Of a stretch of DNA of 64,000 bases, positions 1-12,834 are shown in pieces. Below the pieces are notes generated by a model. That model saw only the letters and a program-made list of their open reading frames with translations, had not been told where the DNA came from and made no database searches. The position numbers and the translations under genes are program-made. Within the stretch, counting starts at the first letter, position 1. The number at the start of each line of letters is the position of its first letter. This DNA comes from Strix aluco (lineage: Eukaryota; Chordata; Aves; Strigiformes; Strigidae): contig NC_133948.1 of assembly GCF_031877795.1 (NCBI RefSeq), positions 558,001 to 622,000 of the forward strand, in the 5' to 3' direction.

Positions 1-622
1 CCTGGTTTGAGCTAATCTTTGTCTCTGGATTCTATGCACATTTCTGTTCTTCTGTTGGTCCTGTTCTTCATCTCAAGTCGATTTTTATAGTCAGGATCTC
101 TGCTTTTGTTGCTTTTTTGTTACTCTCTGAATCCTCATCAGTGTTCTTCCAGAGTTTCTCTACCCCAGCCCATCCTTTTCTCACTGTTTTTCCTTGTCTT
201 TCACTCAGTGGTTTTTGTATCTGACTCCTGGAGATGAGGAGCACCTGTGCTTCATTAACATCAGCTAATCAGTGCATAGTCAAAAAGCATCTGACCCTGC
301 CAAAGCACTGTGACCGACCCACCTCATGTCTTTGTGAGGGTAGAAATGCCACGCTGGGTATTTTGAGCAGTGTGGCTCCGTGTTGAAGCATCACGGGCTG
401 TTAGAAATTTAAGAAGCATCACTTAGAGCTGCTGCACGGTTCCCAGGCTTCCTCACCAAAAAGAAATACCGTGTACCCCATCTCTAAAAACCCTCAGCTA
501 TAGCTGAGGCTGGTTCTGGTCCTGGCCAGGGAAGGGCAGTCCTAGATCGTTACTTCTCTCTTACTAACCAACAGCGCGATAGGTTCGTTATGTGGTAGCT
601 CACAGTTTTATTTTACGTTTAG
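1..622 (+). other. PITPNB intron, 3' part
   Basis: AT-rich to neutral sequence with no open frame resembling the upstream PITPNB exon, whose expected coding sequence (a Trp/Lys-rich helix ending in an acidic ETQKELE-like stretch) I did not find. The stretch ends in a pyrimidine-rich acceptor, TTTTATTTTACGTTTAG, directly before the exon at 623. It is therefore read as the 3' part of an intron whose donor lies outside the window. Confidence 0.7.
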
Positions 623-670
623 ATGCGTAAGAAGGGTTCCGTTCGAGGCACTTTGGCTGCTGACGTCTAG
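623..670 (+). CDS. PITPNB alternative C-terminal exon, sp1-type tail (partial CDS)
   Basis: This codes for MRKKGSVRGTLAADV and then TAG. It matches the C-terminus of canonical mammalian phosphatidylinositol transfer protein beta (remembered as MRKRGSVRGTSAADV), a soluble START-like protein that moves phosphatidylinositol and phosphatidylcholine between Golgi and ER membranes. The acceptor AG is at 621-622. A strong donor, GTAAGT, starts at 708, so the exon is probably 623-707 (85 bp). The Ser in GSVRG is the residue reported as phosphorylated (Ser262) in the sp1 isoform. The stop lies 37 nt before the donor, too close to be expected to trigger nonsense-mediated decay. One change from mammals is visible: Leu where mammals have Ser in the GTSAAD part. 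The earlier exons lie upstream of the window. Confidence 0.85.
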   Translation: MRKKGSVRGTLAADV

Positions 671-707
671 AGGAGTTCTCTGTAGGTTCTGAGGCAAATC
701 AAGCTGT
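671..707 (+). other. Untranslated end of the PITPNB cassette exon and its donor
   Basis: These 37 nt lie between the TAG at 668-670 and a near-perfect donor (GT at 708-709, GTAAGT at 708-713). The donor suggests that the exon is internal and spliced on to the exon at 1588, rather than ending in its own poly(A) site. No AATAAA follows closely. Confidence 0.55.
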
Positions 708-1587
708 GTAAGTCAACTGCTGGATGGAAAAGGAGAAAAGTGATAAATGTTCTGATGGATGGGATTTGCTGGCAGAAATCCTCTAAATGGACATATGACA
801 CTTCTGGGCCGTACCTCCCTCCCGGGCGATAACCTGGTGGTGATCAGCCGTTGGAGATGGTCCCTGGTGTCCGGGTACACCAGACCTTCTCCTCAGCCGG
901 GCGCTGTGATCGGCCGGGCCATGCTCGGTCCGTGGCAGAACGCCCGAGGCCTTGGCCACGTGGCCTGCCTCTTTGTGTTTACCTAGTCCAGAAACCCGAA
1001 GTGTGTGACCTGTTGTCATCACTGCACCCTGGAGCCTGCAGGTAGTCGTTTGGGAACAAATCCAAGGAGTCAGTGAGCATCATTTTGCTGCACACTCGGT
1101 AGCAAAGTGACACGTGGACTCAGTCCACGTAATTTAGGGCAACTGTGGACTGTCATCTTCAGAGCCTGAGTTCTTGAAATCCAGCTCCACACAGATGTTT
1201 ATAAATACTAAATTGTGTTAAAACTGTTACTGCGGGAAACAGGTTGTCCCCGAGTTGCAAGCTGTGGAGTGTTTGTGTCCAGGACTTCCCTGTTGGTGTC
1301 CCCACTGTGACTGCTTTAACGCTGCAGGGGGTCCCCAGCCACAGCAGTGCCAGAGTCCTGCGATGGCGTGAGGCTCCGCAGAGCCCGGGGCCGCTGTTGG
1401 CCGGCGAGGGCAGCGCCCGCGCTGGCTCCCTGACAGGGCTCGCATCGCTCTGGTGTGCTCTGCTCGGTCCTGCTGGTGCTTTGACTGCCCGGCCCTGTTT
1501 TTCTTGGAGATTAACAGAACTGCCTATTTGGAGCTTACTGTCTGAGGAAACTGTTAATGCTTAATTGTGTGTTTTCTTTCTCCACAG
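708..1587 (+). other. PITPNB last intron
   Basis: It starts with GTAAGT at 708 and ends with a classic pyrimidine tract and acceptor, TTTTCTTTCTCCACAG, at 1587. The middle (about 780-1010 and 1340-1500) is fairly GC-rich, but the open frames there are short, overlap on both strands and resemble no protein I know. Confidence 0.65.
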
Positions 1588-1638
1588 TTACGTAATCAAG
1601 GCCAAGTCAGAGGAACAAGTGCTGCCAATGATGAATGA
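1588..1638 (+). CDS. PITPNB terminal exon, sp2-type tail (partial CDS)
   Basis: Reading from the acceptor AG (1586-1587) gives LRNQGQVRGTSAANDE and TGA. The VRGTSAA core identifies PITPNB, and the NQGQ start with an acidic end is the sp2-type tail, in which Gln replaces the phosphorylatable Ser of sp1. Both this exon and the one at 623 begin on a codon boundary and have CGT as second codon, so either can follow the same upstream exon in phase. When exon 623-707 is skipped this is the coding end; when it is included this sequence is 3'UTR. In mammals the sp1 and sp2 forms are reported to differ in phosphorylation and membrane behaviour. The penultimate exon is outside the window. Confidence 0.87.
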   Translation, partial: LRNQGQVRGTSAANDE

Positions 1639-3530
1639 TGATGGATTTAACCGTCACATGCAGTGTTGATATACAAATGTGTGTGTGGATGCATGATTAT
1701 TTGTATATAATTATATATACGCACATGCATACTGAAGAGGGTTGTTACAGTGTCTCCAGGGTACTATACCTGTCCTCAGCAAAGATTCAAAGGAAACTGC
1801 TTTCATTATGTATACCTGAAGCAAATAAAAATCAACTGAGTAGTGTCATTTAAAGGATGAATTAACTGCAGAATTATGCTAACTGGTATGTTTCATGAAT
1901 GTTGATACTGGACCAATTTATTCCCTACTTGGTTTTTTCCTGTCTTGAGTCACTCTGCTATAACTTGCCCATATCTCATTGTAAAGAAACAGATTCAAAT
2001 AAGTTAATTTCAGTTTTGTGTCTTCCCTGTGTGATTATTTTTGGAATAGGAACAATGAATGTATTTATAGCTATTTATTTCTGGATTGTCATTATCCTAT
2101 AGTCAAATCAGAAAAAAATTTCTATTAGTGGAAATTGGAAGACTTTTACTGTTGAATAAGTTTAACCCAAACTTTACCCATTCACTGATTTAAAAGAAAA
2201 AAAAAAATCATGTTTTATTGGACTTTTGTACATTGAAATGCTAACGTTTTTTCTTCATTAAAATTGGCAAGATTAAGGAAAAATGGCTTGTGATTTATAA
2301 AATAACTGCAACTTGAAATTTTCCAGAAGCTGGCTTTTTAGACAAAGATACTGACAATACTTGTAGAGTACTTCAAGTATCTCTTAGGCCGTGCAGGGGA
2401 AGTGGAGGGGGGTGATAGCCCTTCCCTGAAGTAATACTTCCTGGGAATGAAATGGCTGTTTTCCAGAGTTTCACTTTGGAAGCTATGCAAATGGTCTGGA
2501 TTTCACACACATTACGCAATGGAATATAATTGTGATTTTAGGTCTTTTCATGTTGAAAATACACTTTAAAAGAGATGTATACTTTCAGATATGGTGAAAG
2601 TTTAAATTGTAGCATCTGACGTATTTCTCTGATATTTGTTAGGAATAGACACATAAAAGAAAAGATGGTATAATAAAGACCTCCTGTAGATAACTCTCAA
2701 ATAGGGAAAATGTCTTCAGCATTTTTTAAGGAAATATTCAGAACATATCATAGATATATATTATCAAAATGCTTGCTAGATCGGAAACAAGTTATTTTAA
2801 AAACACTAGTTAGATAAAGTTCTATTAATCCCTGGTTTCTTCCCATCATCCCCAGAAAACCTCAGTGGGGCAAGCCTTGCTTAGGCTTCCATCTTTATAA
2901 TCTAACGTACATCCAAGTATTTTGGAATCATTTTGGACCTACTTTGCTTGCAAAAGGAGCGATCTGATTTCCATTACGGGCAGTGACAGAATTTTCCTGA
3001 ACTTCCAGGGTGGGCCAGGTCTGCTCTGTGACTGGCCGGGCCGGTGCGGCTCTGCCAGCCTGTGGGCGTTTGTCCCTTCTCCTCTGTAATTGCACCCTCC
3101 TACCCTCTGTGCTGCAAAATTGTTTGTGGGTTGGTTTTTTTTTTTGTTCCTTTCTGGATTAGCAGTTACATGGTTATTTGTCCTCTGTACCATCAGGAGG
3201 TTGGTTTTGTAAATACACGTAGAGACATGCAGACACACGCGCGTGTGATTTTAAAAGTGTGTGCGGCCAGGAGGGCTGCTGCACGCCTGGAACCCAAGGG
3301 CTCAGTTCTCTCTTCAGTGCTGGAATGCGAGTCCCGCTGTCATTAATGTGAGTCATAACGCAAACTGAGGGAAAGGGACCTACAACTTTCATGTTTTTTG
3401 GACTAGTTGTGAAAATTTGAGAGAATCTTGTAGTGAATGTAAAATGTTTAGTTTACTTTGGCAGTCTCTGGTGTGACCTACAGTAAAACAGTCAATGAAA
3501 TTTAATTAAATAAATTTGATCATAAAATGC
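1639..3530 (+). other. PITPNB 3'UTR
   Basis: AT-rich sequence without a supportable coding frame follows the TGA. It has a possible early poly(A) signal (AATAAA at 1824-1829) and a likely main one (AATAAA at 3509-3514, followed by TCTGTCTCTTGTCTT, a GU-rich downstream element). A Pumilio-type site, TGTATATA, lies at 1702-1709. A short GC-richer part at about 3000-3110 and an ACACGCGCGTGTG stretch near 3234 break the AT-rich run. Ending the UTR near 3530 is inferred from the signal, not shown by a transcript. Confidence 0.65.
3509..3514 (+). terminator. Likely PITPNB distal poly(A) signal
   Basis: AATAAA with a U/GU-rich downstream region at 3531-3545. It is the last good signal before sequence that looks intergenic. 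Confidence 0.55.
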
Positions 3531-6500
3531 TCTGTCTCTTGTCTTAGGTATTAGTATTTGCAGTTTGTTAATGAGCTGACTTAGTTTTATTGAGCTGTGC
3601 GGGAAGGTTGGAAGTCCTCTAAGGCTGCTCTCAGGTGGTGGTGAGCTCAGACCTGTGTTTGAGCGTTGGTAGCGGTCGGGGGGAGGGAAGGGCTTGTTTG
3701 GATTTTTGTTGTGTTTTGGGATTTCAAGCTGAGCAGCACATACTTAGCTGGAACGTTGCCACCCTCTGGAGTAGGGAGAAGATGTTTTGCTTTTGCTGTG
3801 TTCCTTAACGTGCCCGGCGTTTGATGCTTGGTCTGCAGGGGCTCTGCTCTGTTAGAGCTGCTGCTCACAGCACCTCGGGGTGCCCGGGATGGGCTGGTGT
3901 GAGCAGGCGGCTGCTGCTGCCCAGCTGGTGTTAGGGAATGGGGGGTGAAAGCCACCGTGCCCAGTGCAGGGACTGGTTGCCAAAAGCGTGGCTCCCCCAG
4001 GCTGAGGTGGTGAACAGCGGCTCTTGCAGAAGCGGCCTGTAAATCTGCGGGTCTCCTGAGAAACCTTTCAGGCTGGGGTAGGGTCATATGAGTATAGAAC
4101 ACGTGTGTATGGGGCGTGGGGGAACAGTTGAGCAACTTCAGGCTCATCTAGTCTGGTGTCAGTGATAAGCTTTGGAAGAGACTTCTGGAGAAATAATTAG
4201 AAATGGAGTAAATAATATAAAATTAGCAGAGGCAGCGGCCGGTCAGTTGCAGGGGAGGGTCGTGCGACGTACCGGAGCTCAGCGGTGGCCCCCAAAGAAC
4301 AAAGATGCGTCGGGCTGGGAGAGGCGAAGCCGCCCCGAGTGCCCACGCTGGGCGGAGGGGGGCTGCGGGGGGCCCGTCCCACGCTGGCCCCTCACCTGCC
4401 CGGGCAGCACCGCGGCGGGGCTGGCAGCTGCCTCCCCCTTGCAGGCCGGTGGCTACCGGGCCTGTGCGGGGCAGGGGCGGCTGCTTGAGCCAAGAGGGGC
4501 CTGCAGAGGAGTTCCCCTCTCTGCCCGGTGCCAGCCAGGCTAGAAATGGACCGTGGGCTGCCAATCTGCTGAAGCTGCTGGATTTCAGAAAGCATTTGTG
4601 ATTTTTTTAAGTTTTTTAAAAATACGTAGCCATTGTTAGGTAGCACAGGGTCCTCTTGCTCCCCGATCAGGCCCCAGCAGGTGCTGCAGGAACTGCAGAG
4701 TGGAACAAGAAGAGACTTTGTGCCCGGTACGTACCGGACAAAAGCTGCCTCTCGGTGCCCCGCTGGAACCTGGGCCTGGCCTCCCCACCCTGGCTGCAGC
4801 TTTCTGACAGTGGAGCATCCAGTGATGACCTAGTCATTATTTCAAGTGTTTAAAAATAACCAAACTGCTGGAGTGAGGACGAGGTGGTCAGAATTGTGGC
4901 GGGAAAAATATTCTGTTCAGTCATATAAATTATAGAAAGGCTTGAGAGTAACGGCTGCTTATGGCAAGGCATCTTTGCAGGTTTTACAACAATAGTGTAA
5001 CTTCTCCTCTCGGGTCCCAGTTTTCAGCATCTCCCGATGAGAGCTTCAGTTAAACTGGTGTCTGCATTGCTGCTTGGAATTGTCTGTAACAACGCTTTAC
5101 TCCTGTCTTTTTTTCCCCCTCAGCACTTGTCACGCCTGAGCTGTTGCTGACGAGGGTTTGCTGCCTGTCGCCGCTGCCCGACGCACCCCGGGTTTGCCCC
5201 CGGCTGCCGAGGGGTGCGGGGGGATCCCAGGGGAGCGTGGCAGGGGCAGCCGCAGGAGCTGCCGTTGCCCCGAGCGCTGGGACGTGCAGTGGATGCGCCG
5301 TACGGGATGCGGGAAGCGGTTCCCAGCGGTGCTTTAGTCCAGAGGTGCTGCAGGGACGCGGCGTTTGTCGGCAGCAGCGGGCGAGGGGCAGAGGGTCTCG
5401 GGGGGAGGCTGGGCCTGTGCGGGAAGCGGGCTGGCACCTCGGCGCCGGGGGAGAGCGGCAGCTGCAACAAGGAAAAGGTTTAGACTGACTAGATGTTCTT
5501 CTGCTTTCAGCAGCCAGTCTGTCAGCAGGAGGGATGTTTATCTTACCTGAACAGAAGCCAAAGGGCCGGATATCGAACGGGAGGGACGACGCACGCACCT
5601 CCATCCCCGGTCTGGCGTTGGAAACCTGCAGCCGGCACCAGCTGAAGCTCCGTGAGGGTGGCGCCGAGGCAGGAGCGGGCAAGTGGAAGCCCCCTCGATC
5701 TGGGCATCTGGGCAATTCGCAGCTGTTCCTCGGTGTTTGGGGAGCAGGAACTTGTAAAGGGGCGTGTTGGTGCACATCTCAGGGGCACCGAGGGTGGCGG
5801 GGGGAGCGGGAGGGCGGCTCGGGCTGTGACGCCCATCGGCAGGACGGCTGCCTTCTGCTGGGGGGGCAGGAGGAGGGTTTGGCACCGAGCCCCAGCCTGG
5901 CCTGGGTGGGCCCTGCCTGCTCTGGGCTTGGTGACACCCCGACTGCTGCCTTCAGGCTGCCTTTTTTTGGGCAGATGCAAGGGGATGGGCAGCGTTGTTC
6001 ATGTGGGATTTTTTCTTGGTGGAAGGCTCAGACCAAGGAAGTGCCACTTCCTCAGGGTGTTTCTGAATATACAATACAAAGCCTGACACACAGTATAAAC
6101 TGAGCAGTGCCACTCTGATCTGTGCTCAGCTCTGCGTGCCGTCCTCTCAGGGCAAGCGGGAAGAGTTTCCCACAAGCGTGGTTCCAGGCCGGTCTCTGGA
6201 CCGATGCTGCTGTGTGACATCGGTTCTCAAAGGAGCTGTTTGGCGCGGCTGAGCCCTCGTAGCTGTGTTAACTGCCCTGCCGTGTGGGCACGGCTTGGCT
6301 CTCTGTGGGCAGATTCCTGCCTGCTAAGGTTGTGTAATCGCCTGCTATAAATTGAAACTTGTATGGCTCCTTTTGGTAAATGCAAAATTGAATTCTTTTT
6401 TTTACTACACAGCTTGTTTAGCTTCCAGATGGCAAACCAACATGAAGTAATGGAAGTGCAACATAGTTTTGTTATAATGGATATGTAAACGTGATATTTA

Positions 6501-9500
6501 TTCACTGCAATAGACTGCTGTGAACCATATTCCAGCAGTAACCTTTTAAATCCATCACTTGGCTGCACATAAGTGTGGTCTAAAAGGGCTGGTAAGGAAT
6601 TTGGTTTTTTCTGGAGGATTTTTATTAATCATTGAAAAGAAAGGGGAATGTTTTCTATATTTTGCCTTAATGTGTGGACTGGGAAATGACAGAAAAAAAA
6701 TCTGCTGAGATTTGTGGTTTGGGATTTCAGGTGTGCTGGGCTTTTTCACCCTAACTCCTTTCTAAGTGCTCTCTGAGCTGTCTGAAAATGTCTCTGATAA
6801 GACAACTTACTATGAATTGCCCAAAACTCAGTTGATTCAGCCATATTTAGAAGCTACATCACGTTCTTGCTCCTCTGTGTCACACGCGGCTGAAGGGGTG
6901 AGCACAGTCGGGTCCTCAGCCATTCCCACCCTTCTGGGATTCCTGACTCTGGCATCACCCGTTTTGCTGTGTCCATCACTGCCAAATCTGCATTTCCAGA
7001 GGTGAGCACCCATGCGTAAAGTGTCGTTGTTGTTCCTCTGCACTCTGTGGGACAAGTCTTCCACTGTTTCTGTCAATAGATGAGGCAGGCTTCACAGCCT
7101 GCTCCCCTGTTGTCCGAAGGTGCCGAGGGCACTGCCGTGATCTCCCTGCACAACCAACTCTGCTCGGGTATCTGTGAAGCCCAGTGGGTTGATTGCCAGG
7201 TTACCTGGGAGCCGTGTCATTTCTTCCTTTTATTAGTTTTTTTTTAAAAAAAAAAAAAAAAAAAAAAGGCGGATGACACCATTGTTCTCGGCAGCTGCTG
7301 TGTCTGCTGCAGTGAAATGCTGTGACACCAGCTCTTCTCTTGGCCACTACGTTTACCCGGCAGGATCCGAGGTCAGTCACGGTTTGCGCGGCGGGAACCG
7401 CTGGCATCCAGCTCTCGCACAGGTGGTGGTAGATGCTTTTGGTCTGACGCTGATGCTTCCTCTCTCCAATAACTACTAAAGCAACTGTAAAGCAAGAGAA
7501 CCGAGTTAATGTTCTCATCCAATCCTTAGTCAAAGTGAACACTGAGCCCCTCTGAACATTACTTCAGCGAGGCCAGTCCTCAGTGTAAACAAGTGCTGTG
7601 GCACAAACGGCTGACATTATTTTTAACGTGCCCTTGCAAAACTGCTGGCTGCACGCTATCTCTGCTTACAGCGCTGGGCCTCGGCCCTGACCCGGCACTG
7701 CAGCAACAAACAGACATGGGAGGGACAGGGCTGCGGGTGTGAAACACCGGGCTGACAAATTCTAAGCAAGAAAGAAACCCCCCAGCATTTCATTAAACTT
7801 CAGGAGAAATCAGCTCCAGACAAGCCTCTGCCTCCTGCCTGCCCTGCCCGGTGGGGCCCGGGGAGCCGGACCCGGCTGCCCCTTCCCCGTATCCCACCTC
7901 CTGCGCCCGACGTCCAACAGCACGTCGGCGCTTGGGCAGCCCCGCTTGTTCCCTGCCCTCTTGGGGTCCGTCTGCGTGGGACGGTTCAGCCCACGATCGC
8001 GGGGCGACGCAGGGTTTGAGCTGAGCTGCCTGTGGAAAGCGGATTTAGAGAGAGGAAATAGTACCTGCCTGCTCACCCCCACGAAACTGCCGCGGGGGAC
8101 CAGGCGTCAGCCGAGCTCCGGGCACCAGCACCAGGGCTGGCACCTTCCTGGGCCTTCGTGGCTGAACCCAGTCGATGTATTTTAGTTCTCTGCGGAAACT
8201 GGCTGGTTTGTCCGAGGCAAAGGAGGTTTCTGCTGTTCGGAGGCTCTGGAGCGGAGAGGGGCTGTGAGCCCTCAGGAGGTGTGTCGGGAGCAGTGACAGT
8301 GCCTGGTGCGTCACTGAGCCTCCCTTTAAAATTTATTTTATAAGGCTTTTTCCTGGGCACTGTGAATTTGTGTTCTTGGAGGTTTTCCTGTACATGGCAG
8401 GGCTCCTGGCTGGTCACCTCTGGAGGATGCAGTCCCCTGATTTTTGTCTTGATGTAGCAAAACCCCTGAGAGCTGAGGGCAGGTATTAGAGCCCTTTTGT
8501 TTCTTTGTCTATTCACATGTTTGTGTTAGAGGAGCTTTTCTCAGTCTCCTGAACCAGCAACAGAGTCTTTGAGCAACTGCAAATGCTTTGAAAACTGTCC
8601 CTTAACTTTGTGTTAATTTTGGCTACAAGTTAAAAACTGAAACATGCTAAAAAGACTAAATACAACTCAACAAGGTGTCTGTAGCAGTTCCACAAGTTTG
8701 TTTCTCTTAGGACACTAGACCACACAAAAGTGTATAAATAAACACATCTGAGAGATACACAATAGACAAGGGGGGCGGGAGGAGGTTTCTGTGTGGGGAC
8801 ACATGCCAGCGTGGGAGCACGAGCGCAGGGAACGCTGGAATTGCAGAGGGACCCGGGCTGGCTGTTACAGTTTACTGTGATGGTAGAAATCTCTCCAGTG
8901 AGTTAACAAGGATTATTTAGCCGCATGTTGAAATGCGCTCGTTCTGGCTGGACTCTCACAGGCCACGTGAAATGCTCAGTATGAGGGGAAAAAATAGCTG
9001 TGAAGGATTTTGTGTTGCGTTTCCATAGCATTTCTAAAAACTGAAATGAATTCAGCTCCTGTTGTGCTTACACTAGTGCTCCGCAGGGCAAAATCCTGCT
9101 CCAGAACAGTTCTGCAAGACCAAATCCTGCCCCTGTCCCCCAAAATGGGAGCGGAACAGCTTCTCCAGAGAGGTTTGTGTGGTTCCCTTCAATACTGGTG
9201 AACTGCGCTAAAGCTCTTTGTGCCCCGTGTTGGCAGTTTCAGCAAACGAGCCTGCTGGCAGAAATAACGAGCTGTTGGCTTCGGCGCCGTGGCCGCGCGG
9301 GTCTGGGCAGCCCGGCCAGCGCCACGGGGGTCAGCACTTGCGATCAGTGGCTCGGGGCTGAGATACCTAAAAACTCGTCTTATTCAGTAAACAACGGGGA
9401 TAAACGTCAGGCGGTGATGGACTGTTTGCAGGCGGGAGTGACAGCCCCTGCCCGCGGCGCCGCCGGCCCTCTGACGCGGGGCTGCTCCTGCAGCTGCCGA

Positions 9501-12500
9501 TGACACCAGCCTGAGGTGTTCCCTTGCCACGCGCCGCTCCTCTTTTCCATGTTGTTGTTGGATTTGTAGTTTTACCACCTCAGCATACTGCTGTTACCTG
9601 CCAACATCCACCGGCAACAGCGGAGGATTAATATTGCTCCCGTCACTCAAAACCTTCATCTTTGCAGCACCTGAGCTCGCGACCGGCAGTAGGCTGGCAC
9701 TGACAGGCGCCTCGGGATGGTCACGGTGTGTTGGATGGGCGGATAAACCCGTGTCGGGGCTGGTGGTGATGTGCAAGAGCTGCTATCGCTTTGCTTTGCA
9801 TCCTTTGAACCCCAGAGCTGCTGAGTTGCCTTAAGGCCTTATTCCTACTTTTCTTTTTAACTGTGCCTGACAGATGGATTTTAACATCATGACCTCTCCT
9901 CAAAGACCTGGACTAAGTAAATGCTCCACTTTAAATATTGAAATAGTATGATTAGGCTTGTCAGGAAGAATAAAAGAGCTTTGCAACTTACCAGAAGTTT
10001 GCAACCTGTTTGCCACAGTGCTTAGCTCTGCAGGCGCTGGCTGTGACGCTGCACAGCAGCTCCCGCGCTCTCCTGGGGCGAGAAGGTGCTACAGGAGGAG
10101 CAGGTTTTGCTCGGGGTTGGTCAGGCAGGGAACTGGATGCTGACTGCAGCCTGGGGTCTGCCGGTGCTCCCCGACGGGCAGCCGGCATGCGGGACTGAGC
10201 TGGCACCGCAGAGCAGAGCGGGGAGGTCCCTGGCGGTCTGTGCCCTTGGCGGGGCTGCAGCCCCAGGGGGCTGAGCTGGGTGCGTTTGCAGGGGGGTGGG
10301 TTCCCACAGAATGAGCGTCTACAGAGGATCCGTGGGGATAAAGCCTCGTTTGTGTCAGGAGGCACATGGAGAGCTCCACAGTCTGCCCCGTGAAGCGGCA
10401 CCATGGGCCGAAGGCGCGGGTGAGATGCGCTGCAGCCACCCGAAGGACGCGGGTGCAATCCAAACCAGCCTTGAGTGACGCTGGCCACCACGTGTTAAAT
10501 CTTGACGCTGTCATCCTCACTTGACACTTGCGATTTTAGAAGAAATGCTGGTGTTTGCCTGGGTGTGCTTGGGGAGAGGTTTCCGTTCCAGGTGGGTGTG
10601 TGGTGCCCGTGGCTGCCAGCCAGGCTCCGTCCCAAACAGCAGGAACGGCTCCTTAGCTGATGCCATGTTCCTCTGGTCCCAGTTCCTTTTGTTTGCCGTC
10701 AGCACAGACCCCGCAGGTTTGCAGTAAGTTGGAAATACCGTGTGTGGCCGGAGCCCGTGTCCCCAGGGCCGTCCGGGGGAGGCTGCGGTGACTCGGCCCT
10801 GCCTGGGGCAGATGCAGGCGCCCGTGGATGCCAGCACCAGCCCCGGGGTGCTTTTCCTCCTCCACCTCCTGCTCTCAGCTGCTCTCATCCTATTTTTGGC
10901 TGAGAGGAAGAGCTGCTGGCTGATTTGTGGTTAGAGCAGTTGACACTTCTATGTATCGCTAAATCATAATCGCCTGGTCGGAAGGGATTGAACATTAAAA
11001 ATTCAGTGCCCGTGTTGGTGACACCGGTGGGCGGCGCCACGCTGCACGTGGCTGGTGCTCAGCTCTGCAAAGGCCTGGGAGGGGTTGGGCCCGTGTGGTA
11101 CATGGAAAAGCCTGATGATGTTAAAACTGTGTTTGGTTCAATTGCGTATTGGTGAACGAGGTCCTAATGGCTTTTATTTGCTCTTCCCTGTCAGATCTGT
11201 GGTGTCTGAGTATTAATGCCTTCACTGGAGTACGGAGGGTTCAGCTGTCTTCCAGGTTACGAGGAGCAGAGCTCCCCGAGCGGGACAGCCTGGGAAAGCA
11301 CCGAGCAAAGGCTGAGCTGGGAGGTGCTGAGCCGTGAGTGCCTCCTTCCTGCGGTGGCTGGTTGGAGGAGAAAAAGTCTCGGGCAGAGGCTGCCAGAAGC
11401 GCTCAGGGGCAGCTCTGCAGCCGCCACCGGCTGCCCGTGACCCGCTGGGTTCAGGCGCAGCTTTTGGGAGCGAAGCCCGTTGCTGTCTGGGCTCCTTTGT
11501 CCTTCGCCACTCTCAGGTGTCACTGCCCGCCTGTATTTGTTAGGGCAAAGCTCCTTAAGAAAAAGGCTACCTAGTAATGTATTTGTTTAACTAAATTTGC
11601 AATGTTCATGAGATTTTGAAAGGTATTTCCTTTTTCAAAAGTTCTAGCATGTTCTCTATTTTGCAGATGCAACCCCCCCTTTCGTGGAGCTGAAGACCAC
11701 TGAGGTCCACTCGCTTCTTGGTTGTGTAACCACACTGCTAACGGCATCGCTACAGCTGCAGAGCCGCCCCGTTTGCCGTTTCCTCTGCTGTCTGGTAAAA
11801 CTTGCTGCAGTGAAAAAGAAACACCTCAGATGTTTGTGGTGACAGGGGTATTTTGTTCCTGCTGCTTCCTGCCAGCGTCAGTCTCTGCAATGCAAAATGC
11901 TCTGTCACAGTCAACATACTCTAAATCAAGTTTTAGTAGGGAAACATGTTAAAAGGAACAAGATTTTTAGTTTGAATCACTCATACACGCAATTTAAACT
12001 TCAATCTTGGTCCCACAATTCCTGCAGTAAATATCTCCCTCCCCAGTCCCTGCTATGAAGTACCAACGGCTTACAGCTGGAATAGGGGCTTAGGAGAAAA
12101 ATCAGAACACTCTGATCACCATAAATCCACCAGCGAAACCTTTTCCTCACATGTCTGATAACTTGCCAGCTTCTTTGAAAAGGATCTGTAGACATTAATG
12201 AGGGTGCAATGTTTGCTAAGTGCTTGTGCTTTAAGATAAATGCAGATATGCCCGAGGAAGTAAAAGAAAAGCCCAAGTTCCAGCTGAAGCACCTCGGGCA
12301 CAGCAGCAGGCAGCGGTGCATCGCTCCCAGGAGCTTTTGCAGCATGTATTCTTTTTATCATTGCAATGCATCCTTTCTTTTTAAAAATTTGATTCCTGAA
12401 GCTTTATACCAGTAAATAGTCTTTAATTTGAAGCTCTCAGTAGCAGAGTCAATATTTACAATATTTTTTGTAATTTCTCTTATTCTGTTTATGTAAAAAA

Positions 12501-12834
12501 TATTATTTCTGTTGCTCCATTTGAGGTAGGAACAAGCATGATATATTCTGTGAGTTTCTAGCAACTGAAAGTAGTAAGATTTGAAGGTAAGCATTAGACA
12601 ATTTCCTAATATGACTGCTGGAACGGTCATACATGACAGACACTTTTGAGTGTCTCAGGATTCAGTATGTTTCATACAAATAAACAAGTAGTATCTGTTT
12701 TTTTCCAGATTTCTTTGGAAATGTGTTAACATTCTTTTCTGGAAGACTAAACTTGCTTTTTTGTTTGTTTTAGAAGAAACTGGTAAAATTGGGTGAAATG
12801 TATTTGCTGATCAGAATTACAAAAATAAGGGGGG

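Noticed and set aside
5050-5980. Long overlapping open frames (up to 241 codons) as an intergenic gene
   Set aside because: Several frames on both strands are open at once in a CpG-rich patch; the peptides are Pro/Ala/Arg/Ser-rich with no known motif, and no splice-supported exon structure is visible.
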